From NCBI GenBank assembly GCA_003552485.1, contig PUMX01000538.1, forward strand, positions 1 to 7,165: DNA of 7,165 nucleotides, written 5' to 3'. The stretch comes from Candidatus Hydrogenedentota bacterium (GTDB taxonomy: Bacteria > Hydrogenedentota > Hydrogenedentia > Hydrogenedentales > SLHB01). The notes under the pieces were generated by a model. The model did not search any database, was not told the DNA's origin, and was given only the letters and a program-made list of their open reading frames with translations. The first letter of the stretch is position 1, and every line of letters begins with the position of its first letter. The translations under genes and the position numbers were made by a program. Of the stretch, positions 6,519 through 7,165 are shown one piece after another.

Positions 6519-7165
6519 TGCCGAAACTCGGGTCCATCCGCATCATTGAAGGAAACGACGGCGCGCATCGCGTTGAAGCGTATCTGGACTTCTCGCCCGT
6601 GGGCATTGGCGAAGGTCCGCGCTGGCATCAGTGGTTCCCGCAAGTGTGGGGTCCGTACCGCCTTTGGTACAACCCGGTCACGGGCAATCTGGAAGTGCAG
6701 CATTCCGGCAATACAGTGGCCGCGCTGGATCCTGACGGCAATTTGAATTTGGAAGGGTCTTTAACAGAAGGGCAGTTGCCGGTCACGCCGGGCTACGGTT
6801 CTGGCGGGATGGTTGCCGGTGGCGCCGGGTATGGTGTGTTGGCGTATGGTTCTGGCGGCATGTTGGGTGGCGGCGAGAGCGCGGAGCCGGGGCCTGCTTC
6901 GGGTTCGGCGGGCATGCAAGCGGGCGGCGCTGGGTATGGCGTGCTTGCGTATGGGTCGGGCGGGATGGTTGGCGGTGGCGCCGGGGACGGCGTGGAAGAG
7001 GCCGGAGGCTGGCCCGAGGACGGGAAACTATATTACGAGGGGGATTACGAGGACTACTGGCAGGTCGGCAGCAACGACATGTACCAGTCGGCAGAAATGT
7101 CGAAGCAGAATGACCACCTGCTGATAGACATGGACGGTTATGGGGAATGGGGTACTTGGATTACT
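6518..7165 (+). CDS. Tail-fibre/adhesin-like protein with glycine-rich repeats (3' end outside window)
   Basis: An open frame from ATG 6518 to the window edge gives 216 residues with no stop. The ATG overlaps the preceding TGA by one base and has a GAGGAG site. Residues 1-50 are a Trp- and Pro-rich N-terminal region that I do not recognise. Residues 48-85 contain two similar hairpin-like units: RLWYNPVTGNLEVQ, then ALDPDGNLNLEGSL. The DGNLxLxG pattern is common in phage tail fibre and baseplate-associated proteins. Residues 93-161 consist of four degenerate 17-residue glycine-rich units with core YGSGGM and GGAGYGVLAYG. After them comes an acidic Tyr- and Trp-rich segment, with LYYEGDYEDYW at 171-181. 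There is no cysteine in the visible part. Host recognition or a tail-tip role is inference from the repeats and hairpins. The glycine-rich block recalls, by composition only, the glycine-rich motifs of T-even Gp38 adhesins. A capsid decoration protein is another possibility. Confidence 0.65.
   Translation, partial: MPKLGSIRIIEGNDGAHRVEAYLDFSPVGIGEGPRWHQWFPQVWGPYRLWYNPVTGNLEVQHSGNTVAALDPDGNLNLEGSLTEGQLPVTPGYGSGGMVAGGAGYGVLAYGSGGMLGGGESAEPGPASGSAGMQAGGAGYGVLAYGSGGMVGGGAGDGVEEAGGWPEDGKLYYEGDYEDYWQVGSNDMYQSAEMSKQNDHLLIDMDGYGEWGTWIT
6794..7000 (+). repeat. Four degenerate 51-bp (17-residue) glycine-rich coding repeats
   Basis: Units start at 6794, 6845, 6899 and 6950, i.e. protein residues 93, 110, 128 and 145. 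Consensus is YGSGGMxxGGAGYGVLA. Unit 2 loses the pattern after GGMLGGG and has one extra codon. Unit 4 keeps GGMVGGGAG, then changes to DGVEE. Units 1-2 and 3-4 also read as a 105-bp direct duplication (6794-6898 and 6899-7003). Many differences between copies are at third codon positions, for example GGT/GGG, TCT/TCG and TTG/CTT, so the protein pattern is better conserved than the DNA. Confidence 0.8.

Noticed and set aside
6813..7124. 103-codon plus-strand frame overlapping the glycine-rich repeats
   Set aside because: It is an out-of-frame shadow of the repeat-containing gene. Its apparent repeats mirror the real 51-bp repeats, and its start has no ribosome site.
1..7165. Possible undescribed defence or multi-gene system
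   Set aside because: No nuclease, helicase, reverse transcriptase, toxin-antitoxin pair, CRISPR repeats or similar motif was found. All genes fit a phage virion and lysis cluster.

Overview
The window reads as part of the late (virion and lysis) region of a tailed bacteriophage or an intact prophage. All convincing genes lie on the + strand and are packed head to tail: gaps are 10 bp or less, or genes overlap by 1 to 16 bp. This is one polycistronic unit with no room for internal promoters or terminators. The DNA is GC-rich (roughly 60% by eye), with heavy use of GCG, GGC, CGC and TTG codons. The host cannot be named from this sequence. It is presumably a bacterium with ordinary Shine-Dalgarno initiation and a peptidoglycan wall cleavable by an amidase. 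No capsid, portal, terminase, integrase, RNA gene, CRISPR array or insertion sequence is visible.

Layout from left to right: (1) 7-471, a small charged protein ending in a coiled coil, possibly cut by the left edge. (2) 482-4645, a 1387-residue protein that fills 58% of the window. It resembles the very long internal or ejected virion proteins of phages (large polyvalent-type proteins), contains no cysteine and ends in a coiled coil. (3) 4649-4879, a 76-residue TTG-initiated protein with an N-terminal coiled coil and one C-terminal membrane helix, best read as a holin or XhlA-like lysis protein. (4) 4870-5508, a T7-lysozyme-like zinc amidase (endolysin) with a small extra C-terminal domain. 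(5) 5493-6518, an unrecognised acidic, beta-rich-looking protein with 13 cysteines. (6) 6518 to the right edge, a tail-fibre or adhesin-like protein with four degenerate 17-residue glycine-rich repeats, running out of the window.

How they may work together (inference): genes 1 and 2 belong to particle assembly or genome delivery. Genes 3 and 4 are the lysis pair, translationally coupled by an overlap, with the leaderless amidase needing the holin to reach the wall. Genes 5 and 6 are probably distal virion or host-recognition components made from the same message. I see no defence system or other new multi-gene machinery. The least explained parts are the cysteine-rich gene 5, the glycine-rich repeats of gene 6, and the giant cysteine-free gene 2.
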